Assembly: GCF_001180305.1 (NCBI RefSeq)
Contig: NZ_CVSX01000041.1
Span: forward strand, 124,001 to 188,000
DNA length: 64,000 nucleotides
Direction: 5' to 3'
DNA from: Prochlorococcus marinus
GTDB lineage: Bacteria > Cyanobacteriota > Cyanobacteriia > PCC-6307 > Cyanobiaceae
Of the stretch, positions 29,701 to 38,454 are shown piece by piece. Positions within the stretch are counted from its first letter, which is position 1. The number at the start of each line of letters is the position of its first letter. The notes beneath the pieces were generated by a model that did no database searches, was not told where the DNA came from, and was given only the letters and a program-made list of their open reading frames with translations. Both the position numbers and the translations under genes were made by a program.

Positions 29701-30534
29701 AAAAATATTTGTAGAATTTTCAATTAAATCATTATTTTTGATTTGAGATGAAGAAAATGAAGTAGTGGTAATTATTATTTTAATCTCTTCTTTTTTAAAA
29801 ATTTCTATTAATTTCTTTTGAATAATCTGATCTTTAAGAGTTGAAATAAAAAAAGTTTTGGGTGATAGTCCGCATTTTCTTAACTGCAAGTTAAGTTTTT
29901 CGTTTACATCAATTTCATTAGCCAAAAAAAGCGATTTATAGGATATTATTCCTATCTTTTCTCCTTTTTCAATTTTCCAATCATACAAATATGGATCTGC
30001 ATAAAAAGAAATCTTCAAAAACTCATTAGGAATTAATGTTTCATCTTTCTTTATATAATTTAAACAATTAAGAAATTTTCTATAATTATCCAGTCCTCCA
30101 GATCTTAGTAATTTAGAAATATTTAATGCTACATCTTTATCTATACTACTAATTTCACATAAGGAAACTTCCTGATCAAGGGTACCTGATAGTATTACTA
30201 ACTTCCTTTTTTTATCAATTGCTTGCCAATTTAAGAGTTGTTCAATTCCATAGTTCCATGTACCTTTATCTCCGAATAATCTTAGTACGACAACTTTTGC
30301 ATAATTAATTGTTTTTAAAAAATAATTATCTACTTGAGCTGAGGAATTTAAATTAGTTATTTCTAAAGCTCTAATATTATTTTTTAATGATGCAAATTCT
30401 TCTTCTAACAATAAGTTTGATAAGAGATTTAAATCAGCTTTGACACTTGTTATAAAAATAAAATCTGCAACTGGTTGCTCTATTAAATCATCCTTATTCT
30501 TTTCATTTCCTGCTATATTCAATATCCTGTGCAT
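26800..30534 (-). CDS. cobN: Cobaltochelatase large subunit CobN
   Basis: The large ATP-dependent chelatase subunit that inserts cobalt into hydrogenobyrinic acid a,c-diamide during cobalamin synthesis. At 1,244 residues it is full length. The N-terminal MHRILNIAGNE and VADFIFITSVKADL are CobN-like rather than ChlH-like. The core has NAICHIGKHGTVEWLPGKS and YGAGLQELI. No CobS or CobT is seen nearby, and in cyanobacteria ChlI/ChlD-like subunits are the usual presumed AAA+ partners. It is divergent from ilvE over 72 bases. metH, the cobalamin user, lies just beyond. Confidence 0.92.
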   Translation of the reverse strand: MHRILNIAGNEKNKDDLIEQPVADFIFITSVKADLNLLSNLLLEEEFASLKNNIRALEITNLNSSAQVDNYFLKTINYAKVVVLRLFGDKGTWNYGIEQLLNWQAIDKKRKLVILSGTLDQEVSLCEISSIDKDVALNISKLLRSGGLDNYRKFLNCLNYIKKDETLIPNEFLKISFYADPYLYDWKIEKGEKIGIISYKSLFLANEIDVNEKLNLQLRKCGLSPKTFFISTLKDQIIQKKLIEIFKKEEIKIIITTTSFSSSQIKNNDLIENSTNIFTSLKIPILQLLSSNISKKNWLNSSIGMNSSDLLMQIIIPEFDGRITTSPSAFKEIISKKNTLYSEITSYKAYQVGIEWISKFAKNYVKLQNLNNFDKRICLVISNYPVRNGRIGNGVGLNTPSSIINILNWLKEEGYDLGSCNYPQDSSELMSMLIKTRTNDIESQNNEPLDFFSLSEYLKYWNNLEIDPKNIILNRWGKPSDAIDLDNEGFSINGLRFGKITLLIQPQRGYDANTDRDIHSPDLPPPHRYLAQYFWIEKVFNANAICHIGKHGTVEWLPGKSIGLSNKCFPNIICPAIPNIYPFIVNDPGEGSQAKRRTAATIIDHLTPPLDRSELYGKYSLLESYLDEYFEAKLLNSNRIEIIEKSIFELIKKDFSEITLKNKNQIEEIDSFLCKIKESQIRTGLHVFGNRQNDINEINLFLCIARVPNSSRIGVVQYIAKNLKLDLNPWTNNYDQKLTEKDKKILLRFANKKILSFRMAIEFLEQQAKYIIYLFFYKKKTNIKYLDKYKNQKVIDYLFNDKKHNNYFLLLKNEILNPIINSSFNEKLSFINSLNGKYVKSGPSGAPTRGKTEALPTGKNFFSVDSRGLPTESAWSVGCKSATQIIDLYKQENGEDLKNIAISVWATSTMRNGAEDICQILYLLGVKPIWDGSSRRVVELEIIPLSVLDRPRVDVTLRISGMFRDAFPQLVKLTSKAINLISNLNESAKFNPLAGALKDGNTINRIFGSAPGSYGAGLQELISNSNWENIDDFGESYLNWSKWIYSENLEPIEDKKSLENALKNVQLVVHNQDNKEHDILDSDDYYQFQGGLSSAVKKLTGKLPEMYHGDLSKFGLSKISKLEDEINNVVISRILNPKWINGMKDNGYKGAFEFSATLDYLYAFDASTEVVSDWCYEEVYKSWLCDKDLKNFFQENNPWALRDIAQRLLEIVNRKMWNNCSSDIIENLKEIIINTDAIIEKNEF

Positions 30535-30606
30535 TTTTATATATAAATAGGGTTTAGAATACGTGAGTAGGATAAAACTAGTTTACCTTAATTAAATAAA
30601 CTAAAT

Positions 30607-31521
30607 ATGCATGAATTTCTTCCATACGCCTGGTTCGAAGGTAAATGTATTCCATTTAAAGAAGCAAAAATATCAATAGCTACTCATGCACTACATTATG
30701 GTACTGCTGCATTTGGAGGAATGCGAGCGATACCTAACCCTAAAAATAGAGAAGAATTCCTTTTATTTAGAACTGATAAACACATAAAAAGATTAGCTCA
30801 AAGTGCAAAATTACTCTTAACTGATATTTCTGAAGAATATATTTTTAAAGCCTTAGAGGAAGTTATAAAAAGAAATAAGCCAGAAAAACCTATTTATATT
30901 AGACCATTCGTATATACAAGCGATTTAGGTATTGCTCCAAGGTTACACAATATTGAAACAGATTTCTTTATGTATTGTATTGAACTAGGAGATTATCTAT
31001 CCCCAGATGGAGTTTCTTGTAGAATGAGTAGTTGGACTAGACAAGAAGATAGATCTCTCCCATTGAGAGGAAAAATAAGTGGAGCTTATATTACTAGTTC
31101 ATTAGCTAAAACAGAAGCAAGTTTATCGGGTTTTGATGAAGCCTTGTTATTAAATTCAAGTGGGAAGGTAAGCGAAGCTAGTGGTATGAATTTATTTATT
31201 GTAAGGAATGGCGACTTAATAACTCCCGGTGTTGATCAAGATATCCTTGAGGGTATTACTAGAGCAAGTGTAATTGAATTAGCAAAATCTTTTGGAATAA
31301 ATGTAATTGAAAGGCCTGTTGATAAAACAGAATTATTAATAGCAGATGAAGTTTTTCTAACTGGCACAGCAGCAAAAATTACTCCAGTTAAAAGAATTGA
31401 ATCAAGTGAATTAAATGGTGAAAGACCAATAATGAATAGATTAAAAAGTAAGCTTATAGAAATAACAGAAGGTCGTTCTCAAGACTATGATAATTGGGTA
31501 ACACGAATTTCTCTAAAATAA
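30607..31521 (+). CDS. ilvE: Branched-chain amino acid aminotransferase
   Basis: A PLP fold type IV transaminase for the last step of valine, leucine and isoleucine synthesis. The PLP lysine is in RGKISGAYITSSLAK. The substrate and cofactor loops are ALHYGTAAFGGMRA near residue 27, GKVSEASGMNLFIV and FLTGTAAKITPV. The 304-residue length fits. It is followed after 17 bases by metH and is probably cotranscribed. Confidence 0.94.
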   Translation: MHEFLPYAWFEGKCIPFKEAKISIATHALHYGTAAFGGMRAIPNPKNREEFLLFRTDKHIKRLAQSAKLLLTDISEEYIFKALEEVIKRNKPEKPIYIRPFVYTSDLGIAPRLHNIETDFFMYCIELGDYLSPDGVSCRMSSWTRQEDRSLPLRGKISGAYITSSLAKTEASLSGFDEALLLNSSGKVSEASGMNLFIVRNGDLITPGVDQDILEGITRASVIELAKSFGINVIERPVDKTELLIADEVFLTGTAAKITPVKRIESSELNGERPIMNRLKSKLIEITEGRSQDYDNWVTRISLK

Positions 31522-31538
31522 ATTAATTTTGCCTAAAA

Positions 31539-34500
31539 ATGGAATCTTTCAGAAACTATTTAAATAGAGATGAAAAGCCATTAATAATTTTTGACGGGGG
31601 TACTGGAACATCTTTTCAGAACTTAAATCTTACTGCAGACGACTTTGGAGGCAAAGAATTAGAGGGTTGTAATGAAAACCTTGTTTTATCCTCACCAAAG
31701 GTAGTTGAAAAGGTTCATAATTCATTCTTAGAAGCAGGTTGTCATGTTATAGAAACTAATACTTTTGGAGCCTCATCAATAGTTCTTGATGAATATGATA
31801 TTGCGGATAAGGCATATGAGATAAATAAAAATGCTGCTTTAATAGCAAAAAAGGCTGCTACCAAATATGCAACAGTAGATAAGCCAAGGTTTATTGCTGG
31901 CTCAATTGGACCAACAACTAAATTACCTACATTAGGACATATAGATTTTGATGAATTAAAACAATCATACAAAGAACAAATATATGGTCTTACAGATGGA
32001 GGAGTTGATCTTCTTTTAATTGAAACTTGTCAAGATGTATTACAAATTAAATCTGCCTTATTAGCGTCTAAAGAAGTACTTGATAGTAAAAAAATAGATA
32101 TACCTATTATGGTATCTATAACAATGGAAACAACAGGTACTATGCTTGTTGGATCTGACATCGCCTCAGCATTAACAATATTAGAGCCATTTAATATAGA
32201 TATCCTTGGACTGAATTGTGCAACTGGTCCAGAACAAATGAAAGAACATATTAAATATTTATCTGAAAATTCTCCTTTCGCTATAAGCTGTATTCCCAAT
32301 GCAGGACTTCCTGAAAATATTGGTGGCGTTGCTCATTACAGATTAAAGCCAATAGAATTAAAGATGCAGTTAATGAATTTTATATATGACTTTAAAGTTC
32401 AATTAATAGGTGGATGTTGTGGGACAACACCAGAACATATTAAATATCTTTCTTCAATAATCGATGAAATTACTCATAACGAAAGGTCTAACAAAATTGG
32501 TAATAACAATTTAAGTGGTTATATTCCTTCTGCATCATCAATATATAATTCTGTACCCTACAAACAAGACAATTCTATCTTGATTGTAGGAGAAAGATTA
32601 AATGCAAGTGGATCTAAAAAGGTAAGGGAGTTATTAAATAACGACGATTGGGATGGACTAGTTTCAATTGCTAAGCAACAACAAAAAGAAAATGCACACG
32701 TTCTTGATGTGAATGTTGATTATGTAGGGAGAGACGGAGTGAAAGATATGAAAGAAATAACATCAAGACTAGTTACCAATATAAATTTGCCATTAATGAT
32801 TGACTCTACAGATGCTGACAAAATGGAAAGTGGATTAAAGTCAGCTGGTGGTAAATGTATTATAAATTCAACAAATTACGAAGACGGCAATGAAAGGTTT
32901 GATCAAGTACTAAATTTAGCCTTAGGGTATGGTTCAGGTCTTGTTGTAGGAACTATTGATGAAGATGGAATGGCAAGGAATGCAGATAAAAAATATAACA
33001 TTGTAAAACGAGCGATTAATAGAACAAGAGAATGTGGCTTGTCAGATTATGAGCTATTTTTTGATCCATTAGCTCTGCCAATATCTACTGGGATTGAAGA
33101 AGATAGATTAAACGCTAAAGAAACAATTAATGCTATATCAAAAATTCGTGAAAATTTCCCGGATATTCATATCATACTGGGGATATCAAACATTAGTTTT
33201 GGTCTTTCACCATTATCAAGAATTAATCTAAATTCAATATTTTTAGATGAATGCATTAAAGCAGGATTGGATTCTGCTATTATCGCACCAAATAAAATCT
33301 TGCCATTATCAAAAATTTCTGAAGAAACTAAAAAGCTTTGCTTAGATTTGATATATGACAAAAGAGAATTTGAAGATGATATTTGTATTTATGATCCATT
33401 AGTAGAATTAACAAAGGCTTTTCAAGATTTATCTATTCAAGATTTCAAAAAATCATCTTTAGAAAATAAAAACCTAACTCTGGAAGAAAGTCTAAAAAAT
33501 CATATTATTGATGGAGAAAAAATAGGATTAGAGGATCAATTAAATAAAGCGTTAAAAAAATATAAACCCCTTGAAATAATTAATACTTTTTTACTTGATG
33601 GCATGAAAGTTGTAGGAGATTTATTTGGTTCAGGTCAAATGCAATTGCCATTTGTACTCCAATCAGCAGAAACAATGAAATTTGCTGTTTCAATTTTAGA
33701 ACCATATATGGAAACTGTAGATGAAAACATATCAAATGGAAAACTCTTAATTGCAACTGTCAAAGGCGATGTTCATGATATTGGAAAAAATTTGGTTGAT
33801 ATAATACTTACAAATAATGGTTATGACGTTATAAATCTTGGAATAAAGCAAGATGTTTCAGCAATTATAGATGCACAAAAGAAGCACAATGCAGATTGCA
33901 TCGCTATGAGCGGATTACTTGTTAAATCAACTGCTTTTATGAAAGATAATTTAGAGGCTTTTAACAATGAAGGTATTAGTGTACCAGTAATATTAGGAGG
34001 CGCAGCCTTAACCCCAAAATTTGTAAATGAGGACTGCAGCAAAATATATAACGGAAAAATATTGTACGGAAAAGATGCGTTCACTGATCTTAAATTTATG
34101 AATGAATATATGGATAATAAAAAAAAGGGTAATTGGTCAAATACAGAGGGGTTCATTAACAATGATGGTATAAAAATTAATTTAGCCTCATCAAAGTCAA
34201 ACTCTCAAGTTGTTAAAAGATCAATATCAACAAATATAGAGACTTATAAATTAAATTCAAAAGAAAATTTTATAAGATCTAAATTTATTAATGAAGAAGA
34301 ACCAATTCAAGCTCCTTTCTTGGGAACGAAAGTCTTGAACGACTTTGATATAGATTTAAAAAAGTTAATTTTTTATTTAGATACAAAAGCTCTTTTTAGC
34401 GGACAATGGCAAATAAAAAAAGGAAAAAACCAAAGCGTAGATGAGTACAATAACTATTTGGATTCATACGCTAAACCATTGTTAGATAAATGGTTAGATA

Positions 34501-35105
34501 AAATTATAGAAAAAAAACTTATCTCACCCAAAGCAGTTTATGGATATTTCAGATGCGGGAGAAAAGATAATAGCATCTTCTTATTTGATGAGAAATCATT
34601 AAATAAAATTTCCCAATTTAATTTTCCAAGACAAAAATCTGGGAATAATCTATGCATAGCAGATTTTTATTGTGATTTAAAAAATGATAAACCGATAGAT
34701 TTATTCCCTATGCAGGCAGTAACGATGGGAGATATTGCTAGTGAGTATTCTCAAAAATTATTTAAAGAAGATAGATATAGTGATTATTTAATATTCCATG
34801 GACTTACAGTTCAATTAGCAGAAGCTCTGGCTGAGTATGTCCATGCATTAATTCGTATTGAATGTGGTTTTAGGAATGAAGAACCAGACAAAAATAGAGA
34901 AATACTAGCTCAAAAATATAGAGGTGCTAGATATTCTTTTGGCTATCCTGCATGTCCAAAAGTATCTGATTCAAACATACAATTATCATTGTTGGATGCA
35001 AAAAGAATAAACCTGACCATGGATGAATCTGAACAACTTCATCCAGAACAAAGTACTACAGCTATCATTTCACTACACTCAAAAGCAAAGTATTTCAGCG
35101 CTTAA
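31539..35105 (+). CDS. metH: Cobalamin-dependent methionine synthase
   Basis: Transfers methyl from methyl-tetrahydrofolate to homocysteine via cobalamin. All four modules are present in 1,188 residues. The homocysteine domain has zinc cysteines in LGLNCATGP and IGGCCGTTPEH. The pterin domain contains LIVGERLNASGSKK. The B12 domain has the cobalt-ligand motif DVHDIGKNL near residue 750. The reactivation domain contains RGARYSFGYPACP. Presence of MetH with CobN and CobU implies the cell makes and uses its own B12-type cofactor. No cobalamin riboswitch is visible upstream. Confidence 0.97.
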   Translation: MESFRNYLNRDEKPLIIFDGGTGTSFQNLNLTADDFGGKELEGCNENLVLSSPKVVEKVHNSFLEAGCHVIETNTFGASSIVLDEYDIADKAYEINKNAALIAKKAATKYATVDKPRFIAGSIGPTTKLPTLGHIDFDELKQSYKEQIYGLTDGGVDLLLIETCQDVLQIKSALLASKEVLDSKKIDIPIMVSITMETTGTMLVGSDIASALTILEPFNIDILGLNCATGPEQMKEHIKYLSENSPFAISCIPNAGLPENIGGVAHYRLKPIELKMQLMNFIYDFKVQLIGGCCGTTPEHIKYLSSIIDEITHNERSNKIGNNNLSGYIPSASSIYNSVPYKQDNSILIVGERLNASGSKKVRELLNNDDWDGLVSIAKQQQKENAHVLDVNVDYVGRDGVKDMKEITSRLVTNINLPLMIDSTDADKMESGLKSAGGKCIINSTNYEDGNERFDQVLNLALGYGSGLVVGTIDEDGMARNADKKYNIVKRAINRTRECGLSDYELFFDPLALPISTGIEEDRLNAKETINAISKIRENFPDIHIILGISNISFGLSPLSRINLNSIFLDECIKAGLDSAIIAPNKILPLSKISEETKKLCLDLIYDKREFEDDICIYDPLVELTKAFQDLSIQDFKKSSLENKNLTLEESLKNHIIDGEKIGLEDQLNKALKKYKPLEIINTFLLDGMKVVGDLFGSGQMQLPFVLQSAETMKFAVSILEPYMETVDENISNGKLLIATVKGDVHDIGKNLVDIILTNNGYDVINLGIKQDVSAIIDAQKKHNADCIAMSGLLVKSTAFMKDNLEAFNNEGISVPVILGGAALTPKFVNEDCSKIYNGKILYGKDAFTDLKFMNEYMDNKKKGNWSNTEGFINNDGIKINLASSKSNSQVVKRSISTNIETYKLNSKENFIRSKFINEEEPIQAPFLGTKVLNDFDIDLKKLIFYLDTKALFSGQWQIKKGKNQSVDEYNNYLDSYAKPLLDKWLDKIIEKKLISPKAVYGYFRCGRKDNSIFLFDEKSLNKISQFNFPRQKSGNNLCIADFYCDLKNDKPIDLFPMQAVTMGDIASEYSQKLFKEDRYSDYLIFHGLTVQLAEALAEYVHALIRIECGFRNEEPDKNREILAQKYRGARYSFGYPACPKVSDSNIQLSLLDAKRINLTMDESEQLHPEQSTTAIISLHSKAKYFSA

Positions 35106-35114
35106 GCTAAATTT

Positions 35115-35333
35115 TTAGTTGTTTTCTAAATATTCAATAATTTCTTCCTGTAGTTCTTCCATCGTTTCATTATCACCCAAATCAAGTCCCTCACCCGCGG
35201 CATCCTGTGTTAACTCAAGATAATATGAAGCACCATCACTAGATAAAAATTCTAATGCTGAAGTTTCATCACTATCTTTAAAAGCTTCATAAAGAGCTTT
35301 AAATGCTATGTTTTCAGTAAAGTCCCAATCCAT
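35115..35333 (-). CDS. Small acidic hypothetical protein
   Basis: A 72-residue, strongly acidic, soluble protein that I do not recognise. It begins MDWDFTENIAFKALYEAFKD and ends in a helical stretch rich in Glu, with no membrane segment or cysteine. The codon and base composition match its neighbours. It is convergent with metH and divergent from the DUF2237 gene. A small acidic protein of this kind could be an adaptor or nucleic-acid mimic, but nothing in the sequence shows this. Confidence 0.7.
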   Translation of the reverse strand: MDWDFTENIAFKALYEAFKDSDETSALEFLSSDGASYYLELTQDAAGEGLDLGDNETMEELQEEIIEYLENN

Positions 35334-35432
35334 ATTGAAAAAAACCTTATTAGAATTATTACCTCCTTACCCCCCATACTCGTCAACCTTTTTTAAAGAA
35401 ATGTTGGTGTTTTATTATTATTAAAAAAATCT

Positions 35433-35816
35433 ATGACCATAAATAATCAAAATCAATTAAATGTCCTGGGAGAAAAAATTGAGATTTGCAGTTGCGCACC
35501 TATGACAGGGTGGTTCAGAGATGGTTATTGCAACTATGACAAAAATGATGGAGGGAATCATTCCATATGTTGTGTAATGGATGATAATTTCCTGAAATAT
35601 AGTAAATCACAAGGTAATGATTTAATAACACCCATGCCTATTTATTCCTTCCCAGGACTAAAGGATGGTGATCATTGGTGTATTTGTCTTGATAGGTGGA
35701 AGCAAGCATTATTAGACGGTCTTGCACCAAAAGTCATATTAGAATCAACGAATATTATAGTCTTAGAATCTATACCTCTGGAAAAATTGAAAGAATATCA
35801 ATTTAATAAAAAATAA
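35433..35816 (+). CDS. DUF2237 family protein
   Basis: A 127-residue protein of the DUF2237 family. The EICSCAPMTGWFRDGYCNYD start, the GNHSICCVMDDNFLKYSKSQGNDL centre and GDHWCICLDRWKQA are nearly invariant in this family. Several conserved cysteines and histidines suggest a metal or redox site. No function is established. Convergent metH and the small acidic gene lie upstream, and an Ap4A-phosphorylase-like gene follows after about 50 bases. Confidence 0.85.
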   Translation: MTINNQNQLNVLGEKIEICSCAPMTGWFRDGYCNYDKNDGGNHSICCVMDDNFLKYSKSQGNDLITPMPIYSFPGLKDGDHWCICLDRWKQALLDGLAPKVILESTNIIVLESIPLEKLKEYQFNKK

Positions 35817-35864
35817 TTACAAGTTTATTTTTTTTTTTAAAATGATTATGATAATTTTTTTTAA

Positions 35865-36695
35865 ATGAGTTTAGAAATATATTGGAAAAAAGCACTAGAA
35901 CAAACAAGGTTATCAATTGATGGTGATTCATTATATCCTCTCAAAACTGATATTATTACAAAAGATTTATATGAAAAAGACGATTTCATAATTAGGAAAA
36001 TAGATACTTCAAAATTTAATAAAAAAAAAATTTATGGTCCTAAACAAAATCCATTTTGTCCTTGGGAAAAGATACTAGAAATTGATAAAATTGGTGATAA
36101 TCATCAACTAATATTAAATAAGTATCCTGTACAAAAAGGTCATATTTTACTTATTACAAATGAATGGAAACCTCAAAATGGATGGTTAGATATTAAAGAT
36201 TGGAGAGCGATCCAGCAAGTTAATAAAGATACTAGTGGATTATGGTTTTTCAATAGTTCTCCAATTGCGGGTGCAAGTCAACCTCACAGGCATTTTCAAC
36301 TTCTGCGTAGATCTAAAGATGAAAAATCATGCCCTAGAGAAAAGTGGTTTTTAGACATGAACTCATATCAAGATCTAGATAGTAAACTTAAAAAAAATAT
36401 TATTGTATCCAAATTTAATTTTTCAGAAAATCCATTAATTCTTTTTGAATTATACTTAGAATTATGCAAGAAATTAGGACTTGGGGACCCTATTAGTGAT
36501 AGGAAACCGACTTATCCTTACAATATTTTAATAACTAATAATTGGATCGCTATTATAAAGAGAAAAAATGATCATATTCATGGTTTCAGTATTAACGGTT
36601 TAGGATTTGCAGGATATCTATTAGTAACTGAAAAATCAAATATTAATTATTTAAAGAAATTTGGCCCTGAAAAACTTCTAGAAAGTTTTGTTTGA
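35865..36695 (+). CDS. ATP adenylyltransferase (Ap4A phosphorylase) family protein
   Basis: A HIT-superfamily enzyme likely to cleave diadenosine tetraphosphate by phosphorolysis to ATP and ADP, a nucleotide-stress housekeeping role. The catalytic motif is GASQPHRHFQLL near residue 146. A preceding KNPFCPWEK-like segment (PKQNPFCPW) and a C-terminal NNWIAIIKR motif fit the bacterial and cyanobacterial Ap4A phosphorylase group. The length is 276. It is not obviously operonic: a small convergent ORF lies just downstream. Confidence 0.82.
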   Translation: MSLEIYWKKALEQTRLSIDGDSLYPLKTDIITKDLYEKDDFIIRKIDTSKFNKKKIYGPKQNPFCPWEKILEIDKIGDNHQLILNKYPVQKGHILLITNEWKPQNGWLDIKDWRAIQQVNKDTSGLWFFNSSPIAGASQPHRHFQLLRRSKDEKSCPREKWFLDMNSYQDLDSKLKKNIIVSKFNFSENPLILFELYLELCKKLGLGDPISDRKPTYPYNILITNNWIAIIKRKNDHIHGFSINGLGFAGYLLVTEKSNINYLKKFGPEKLLESFV

Positions 36696-36698
36696 ATA

Positions 36699-36878
36699 CT
36701 AGTTAGTTACTTCAACTTCCTTATCCCTGCTTATTTGGCTTTCTAGAACTTCTATAGATGCTGTTACAGAAGCAATTTTACGTTCAAGTGAATCCTTAAT
36801 ATAATTAAGCATTTCTAATTTCTTATGTTGATAAAAACTCTTTTTTTCTTTAGATGATTTGAAATAACAATTAAACAT
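36699..36878 (-). CDS. Putative coiled-coil microprotein
   Basis: A 59-residue ORF in the 326-base gap between two annotated genes. It starts MFNCYFKSSKEKKS and continues with a strongly helical segment containing LERKIASVTASIEVLESQIS, whose hydrophobic spacing suits a short coiled coil. There is no membrane segment. I do not recognise the family. It is convergent with the Ap4A phosphorylase gene. Its coherent heptad pattern makes a real small protein more likely than chance. Confidence 0.55.
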   Translation of the reverse strand: MFNCYFKSSKEKKSFYQHKKLEMLNYIKDSLERKIASVTASIEVLESQISRDKEVEVTN

Positions 36879-37021
36879 TTTTGTTTTTATTATAAAAACA
36901 TACTTAATTGACTTGTGACATGAAAATAAATTGGTTTTAATTTAAAAACAATATTTCTTATGGACTTTCAATTTTTTTTGAATAAAATTAAATAAATTCC
37001 ATACTATTAAAGAAAATATTA

Positions 37022-38032
37022 TTGAATATTCCTGAAAATTCAAATACAAAAAGAATTTCAATTGATTTACCTGAGGAACTAATTTCCAGGTTTGATCAAT
37101 TACGAAAAGAATGGGGATTTAGAGCAAGAGGACCTGTAATAGAAAAGATTCTTAAAGAACTTCTTCAAGAAGATGATTTACTACCTAAGAACCAACAGCA
37201 AGAAATAGACTTTAACAAGAAGAATAATAATGAAAATTTAAATATTGATGAAGATACTGCATTGGTATTAATTAAATCAGATCTAAAAAAAGAAGTTAAT
37301 GAGAGATCTTTGAATAAAAAATTTACAAATAACAATCAATATCAAGAGATAGCACACTCAAACATAAGCCTTCCCAATTTTGTTGAACAAAAAGTAAAGA
37401 GTCTAAGAAGAAGTATTAATAGTGATAAATTAAAGGATAAAATTAATGATATTCAAATTAATACAATTAAAGAAACTGAATTAATAAAATGTCGAATTGA
37501 GTTAATTAGTCATTGGAAAACCTTATATGGATCAGTTCCTAATGATCATGTAGTAGAAGCTTCGATGGATTGGTTTGAAAGGGATATATGGCCAAATATT
37601 GATGGAACTGAAAATCTGCCATTTACGTGGAGTGCGGCCAATAAATTAATGTCAGAATTATGCCCATTTTGGATAAAGAAAAATCCATCCCTTGAAATAG
37701 TTTTATTAATGATTGGCGTTTTAGAAGACCCTTTTGCTACATCAGATCTGATAAATAGAATACCAACACTTATGAGAAGGTTTGTAAGTAGATTTAAGAG
37801 AAATAATAGATCAAATTCATTTGAAACTTTGGACTCAACAATGACAGTACATGGAGCACTTAAATTATTGAATTTATCAACATCAGCAGGATCAGCTCAT
37901 ACATTCCGTAAAATTAGGGAGGCCTATAAATCAATAGCCTTAGAGACACATCCTGATGCTGGAGGTTCAACAGATCAAATGAGAAAATTAAATGAAGCGT
38001 ATCAATTGCTAAAAAATCTATATAGAAATTAG
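37022..38032 (+). CDS. Ribbon-helix-helix / J-domain fusion protein
   Basis: A 336-residue protein with an unusual layout. Residues 10-50 look like a ribbon-helix-helix DNA-binding unit: beta strand KRISIDLP, then two helices (EELISRFDQLRKEWG and ARGPVIEKILKELLQ). A polar linker follows to about 145. A conserved helical region (about 155-270) then contains HWKTLYGSVPNDHVVEASM. A J domain ends the protein, with the HPD triad at 310-312 in THPDAGG. It could therefore bind DNA and recruit an Hsp70. The start is TTG at 37022, with no closer ATG. Three compound palindromes follow in the next 800 bases. The function is unknown. Confidence 0.8.
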   Translation: MNIPENSNTKRISIDLPEELISRFDQLRKEWGFRARGPVIEKILKELLQEDDLLPKNQQQEIDFNKKNNNENLNIDEDTALVLIKSDLKKEVNERSLNKKFTNNNQYQEIAHSNISLPNFVEQKVKSLRRSINSDKLKDKINDIQINTIKETELIKCRIELISHWKTLYGSVPNDHVVEASMDWFERDIWPNIDGTENLPFTWSAANKLMSELCPFWIKKNPSLEIVLLMIGVLEDPFATSDLINRIPTLMRRFVSRFKRNNRSNSFETLDSTMTVHGALKLLNLSTSAGSAHTFRKIREAYKSIALETHPDAGGSTDQMRKLNEAYQLLKNLYRN

Positions 38033-38041
38033 TATACTAAT

Positions 38042-38088
38042 TCTTAAATAAGACTTATTATAAGTCTAGTTAATAGTCTTATATAAGA
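38042..38088. repeat. Compound palindromic element, copy 1
   Basis: A 47-bp unit: TCTTAAATAAGA (38042-38053), 23 bp, then the perfect palindrome TCTTATATAAGA (38077-38088). Inside lies a perfect 17-bp palindrome, AGACTTATTATAAGTCT (38051-38067). It begins 9 bases after the RHH-J gene stop codon. Confidence 0.85.
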
Positions 38089-38220
38089 TAGCTAATAAGT
38101 GTAAAATTTCTTATTTTCAACAATCATTTTTCTTAAATTTTATGGAGACATTTATTATGTATAAATAATAATTAAAATAAAAAATCCATTTTAAAAATAA
38201 AAATTTCATTGTATTGTACT

Positions 38221-38267
38221 TCTTATATAAGACTTATAATTAGTCTATTATGAAGTCTCATATTAGA
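38221..38267. repeat. Compound palindromic element, copy 2
   Basis: The same 47-bp layout: TCTTATATAAGA (38221-38232), 23 bp, then TCTCATATTAGA (38256-38267). The middle keeps an imperfect AGACTTATAATTAGTCT palindrome. Centre-to-centre spacing of the end palindromes is 35 bp, identical to copies 1 and 3. The rest of the 38033-38453 gap holds no convincing ORF. Confidence 0.85.
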
Positions 38268-38433
38268 TAAGTAAGATAAAATAATTTATCAATTCGAATG
38301 AATTATCTCAAAATGTTTAATGCCTGGGAAAAATTAAAAATTGAATAATTAATTATTAAAAATTGTCCTTTCAACGTCCAAGAAATTAATAACGGATAAA
38401 AAGCCTTGCAACAAAAAGCTTTTATGTCCTACG

Positions 38434-38454
38434 GTACTGCCTTAAAGACAGTAC
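38434..38454 (-). terminator. Hairpin at the end of the small exported-protein gene
   Basis: GTACTG and CAGTAC form a 6-bp stem, extended by two more pairs across one mismatch, with a 3-base loop. It touches the stop codon of the minus-strand gene. A run of T after an AAAAGC stem lies about 15 bases further on, so together they resemble an intrinsic terminator on the minus strand. Confidence 0.45.

Noticed and set aside
26800..30534. Magnesium chelatase subunit ChlH as the identity of the 1,244-residue chelatase.
   Set aside because: The N-terminus and length fit CobN; ChlH is longer, about 1,330 residues, with a different N-terminal region.
31400..31540. Cobalamin riboswitch in front of metH.
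   Set aside because: Only 17 bases separate ilvE and metH and no B12-box-like conserved structure fits there; the 72-base cobN-ilvE gap is also too short.
38033..38453. Replication origin in the A+T-rich repeat region.
   Set aside because: No DnaA-box-like TTTTCCACA sequences and no dnaA or dnaN nearby; low GC is general to the window.
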